Positions 4,995 to 5,873 of a stretch of DNA of 5,873 nt are shown here, piece after piece; position 1 is the first letter of the stretch; each line of letters starts with the position of its first letter. The DNA lies in NCBI GenBank assembly GCA_021734595.1, contig JAIPIO010000242.1, positions 1 through 5,873 of the forward strand, written 5' to 3'. The notes below the pieces were generated by a model that saw only the letters and a list, made by a program, of their open reading frames with translations, was not told the origin of the DNA and did no database searches. This DNA comes from Kiritimatiellales bacterium. Its GTDB lineage: Bacteria > Verrucomicrobiota > Kiritimatiellia > Kiritimatiellales > Pontiellaceae. The position numbers and the translations under genes are program-made.

Positions 4995-5005
4995 CCGCGA
5001 TTACA
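4978..5005. repeat. 28-bp inverted repeat over the -35 box
   Basis: TGTAATTGCG (4978-4987) and CGCGATTACA (4996-5005) are inverted copies with one mismatch in ten, around an eight-base centre. An inner GTTG-T-CAAC (4987-4995) adds further symmetry. The -35 hexamer lies in the centre. It abuts the TTTGG...CCAAA element. It may be the main operator of the operon or a site for a second regulator. As RNA it could also be a 3' stem for the upstream gene, but no T-tract follows on the minus strand. Confidence 0.55.
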
Positions 5006-5035
5006 ACAAATAACCCTTATGCAGGACCCGTTCTC

Positions 5036-5873
5036 CTAATGCTTTCGAATCAGCTCCAGCATCGACATGGTGTACGGCTTGTCGTGCCCGGTGTTGACCT
5101 TATCGGGGCCGGTCACCTTATCAAAGCAGGTAAGAATCAGTTTCCCGTTCCAGACGATCGGTTCGCCCGGCTGGTCGAGTCCACCCTGGCTGCCGTCGCA
5201 GTCCGGGCTCTGGGCGATGCGGTAGACCTTGGCCTTGGGTGTAACCACCGCCACGGCGTTCTCGGAAAAGTCCGCCACGTAGATGTTGCCGTTATCATCG
5301 ATGCAGATGCCGTCGGTGGTGCGCATTTCGGGAATGTTCTTTGCCCAGACGGTGTTGCCGGTCACTTGGCCGTCCGCATCGAACGTGATTTTATGGAGTG
5401 CGCCGTCGCCGAAGTTGCCGACATAGAGGTTGCCCCGCTTGTCGAAGACGAGGCCGTCCGCGCCATACTGGCACTCCTTGTTCAACGTCGGCATCGAAGT
5501 GATGAGATGTTCATCCTCCAGCGTGTTGGAAACCTTGATGTTTTTGCCGTCGGCGGGAAAACGGTAGACCGCGCTCACCAGCAGGCCGGAAGGATCCTTG
5601 ACATTCGGGAGCATGCTTTGCGTCACGTACAGGAATCCATCCTTCACGCGGATACCGTTTGGATGCTCCAGGCCGGAAGCCACCACAGTCATCTGCTGGA
5701 TGGCACCGTCAGTGATTTTCAGACGGAGGATGCGACCCTGCTCCTTTCCTTCGGGAGTGCCGGGCCAGCCCTGGTTGTCGCAGACATACAGGTCGCCATC
5801 CGGTCCGAACTGGATGCCCATCGGACAGGAGACGCCGGTCTCCGGTAGCGGCGGCACATTCACCCATTTTTTC
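5036..5873 (-). CDS. SMP-30/gluconolactonase-like beta-propeller protein, N-terminus outside the window
   Basis: About 279 residues are visible. The frame stays open to the right edge (KKW before the GTG at 5863), so that GTG is probably not the real start and a signal peptide may lie outside the window. The sequence repeats propeller blade signatures: CPMGIQFGPDGDLYVCDNQGW, HPNGIRVKDGFLYVTQS, GADGLVFDKRGNLYVGNFG and TDGICIDDNGNIYVADF, each a G-[IL]-x(5)-G-x-[IL]-YV strand pair as in SMP-30/gluconolactonase/LRE and NHL proteins. These enzymes hydrolyse lactones or bind sugars or metals in the central channel; the substrate here is unknown. It is not obviously functionally tied to the arsenic-type operon downstream, from which it is separated by 97 bp holding a strong regulatory region. 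Confidence 0.8.
   Translation of the reverse strand, partial: KKWVNVPPLPETGVSCPMGIQFGPDGDLYVCDNQGWPGTPEGKEQGRILRLKITDGAIQQMTVVASGLEHPNGIRVKDGFLYVTQSMLPNVKDPSGLLVSAVYRFPADGKNIKVSNTLEDEHLITSMPTLNKECQYGADGLVFDKRGNLYVGNFGDGALHKITFDADGQVTGNTVWAKNIPEMRTTDGICIDDNGNIYVADFSENAVAVVTPKAKVYRIAQSPDCDGSQGGLDQPGEPIVWNGKLILTCFDKVTGPDKVNTGHDKPYTMSMLELIRKH

Noticed and set aside
5006..5035. Intrinsic terminator for the SMP-30-like gene
   Set aside because: Only a four-base AGGA/TCCT stem without a T-tract is visible after the stop codon. The 28-bp repeat beyond it also lacks a T-run on this strand, so read-through into arsR cannot be excluded.
4724..5848. Plus-strand open frame of 374 codons opposite arsR and the SMP-30-like gene
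   Set aside because: It crosses the arsR promoter region and two well-supported minus-strand genes. Its composition (many V, D, H and A) is typical of antisense shadow of propeller repeats.

Overview
The window is dense with genes, and every convincing gene lies on the minus strand. The base composition is moderately GC-rich. One product carries an outer-membrane-type lipoprotein signal, and another resembles six-bladed-propeller proteins. Together these suggest a Gram-negative bacterium. A mostly anaerobic, PVC-like lineage (Kiritimatiellota, Lentisphaerae or Planctomycetes) or a deltaproteobacterium would fit, but that placement rests on gene content alone and is weak.

Layout in order of transcription (right to left). 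At the right edge is the C-terminal part of an SMP-30/gluconolactonase-type propeller protein (5036 to the edge). A 97-bp control region follows, with a promoter-like TTGACA box, a 28-bp inverted repeat and a TTTGG...CCAAA element. Then comes a tightly packed seven-gene operon: an ArsR-family repressor with a CVC metalloid-binding motif, a 433-aa ArsP/DUF318-type permease, an exported FmdE-like lipoprotein, a 76-aa mini-thioredoxin, a DGC-domain putative zinc-binding protein, a membrane-anchored thioredoxin, and a CcdA/DsbD-like membrane protein of the type named ArsG. A 209-bp intergenic region carries three small palindromes and a good promoter. It precedes a small membrane protein resembling the Lin0368 family (putative glycerol-transporter subunit), whose stop codon overlaps the start of a further gene cut off by the left edge.

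How the genes may work together (inference). ArsR senses a thiol-binding toxicant, probably arsenite or an organoarsenical, and represses the operon. The permease exports a substrate. The CcdA-like protein takes electrons from a cytoplasmic thioredoxin-like donor, possibly the 76-aa protein, and passes them to the membrane-anchored thioredoxin. That thioredoxin could keep the cysteine-rich FmdE-like lipoprotein reduced outside the cytoplasm. The classical genes arsC, arsB/acr3 and arsM are all absent from the window, so this is a redox-relay arsenic-type cassette and not a standard ars operon.

The most unusual non-coding signals are five copies of a 15-bp palindrome family (minus-strand form TTCCAANNNYTGGAA), three of them clustered upstream of the Lin0368-like gene, and a pair of 18-bp elements with identical arm spacing in front of arsR and in front of the permease, which look like two operators of the same repressor.
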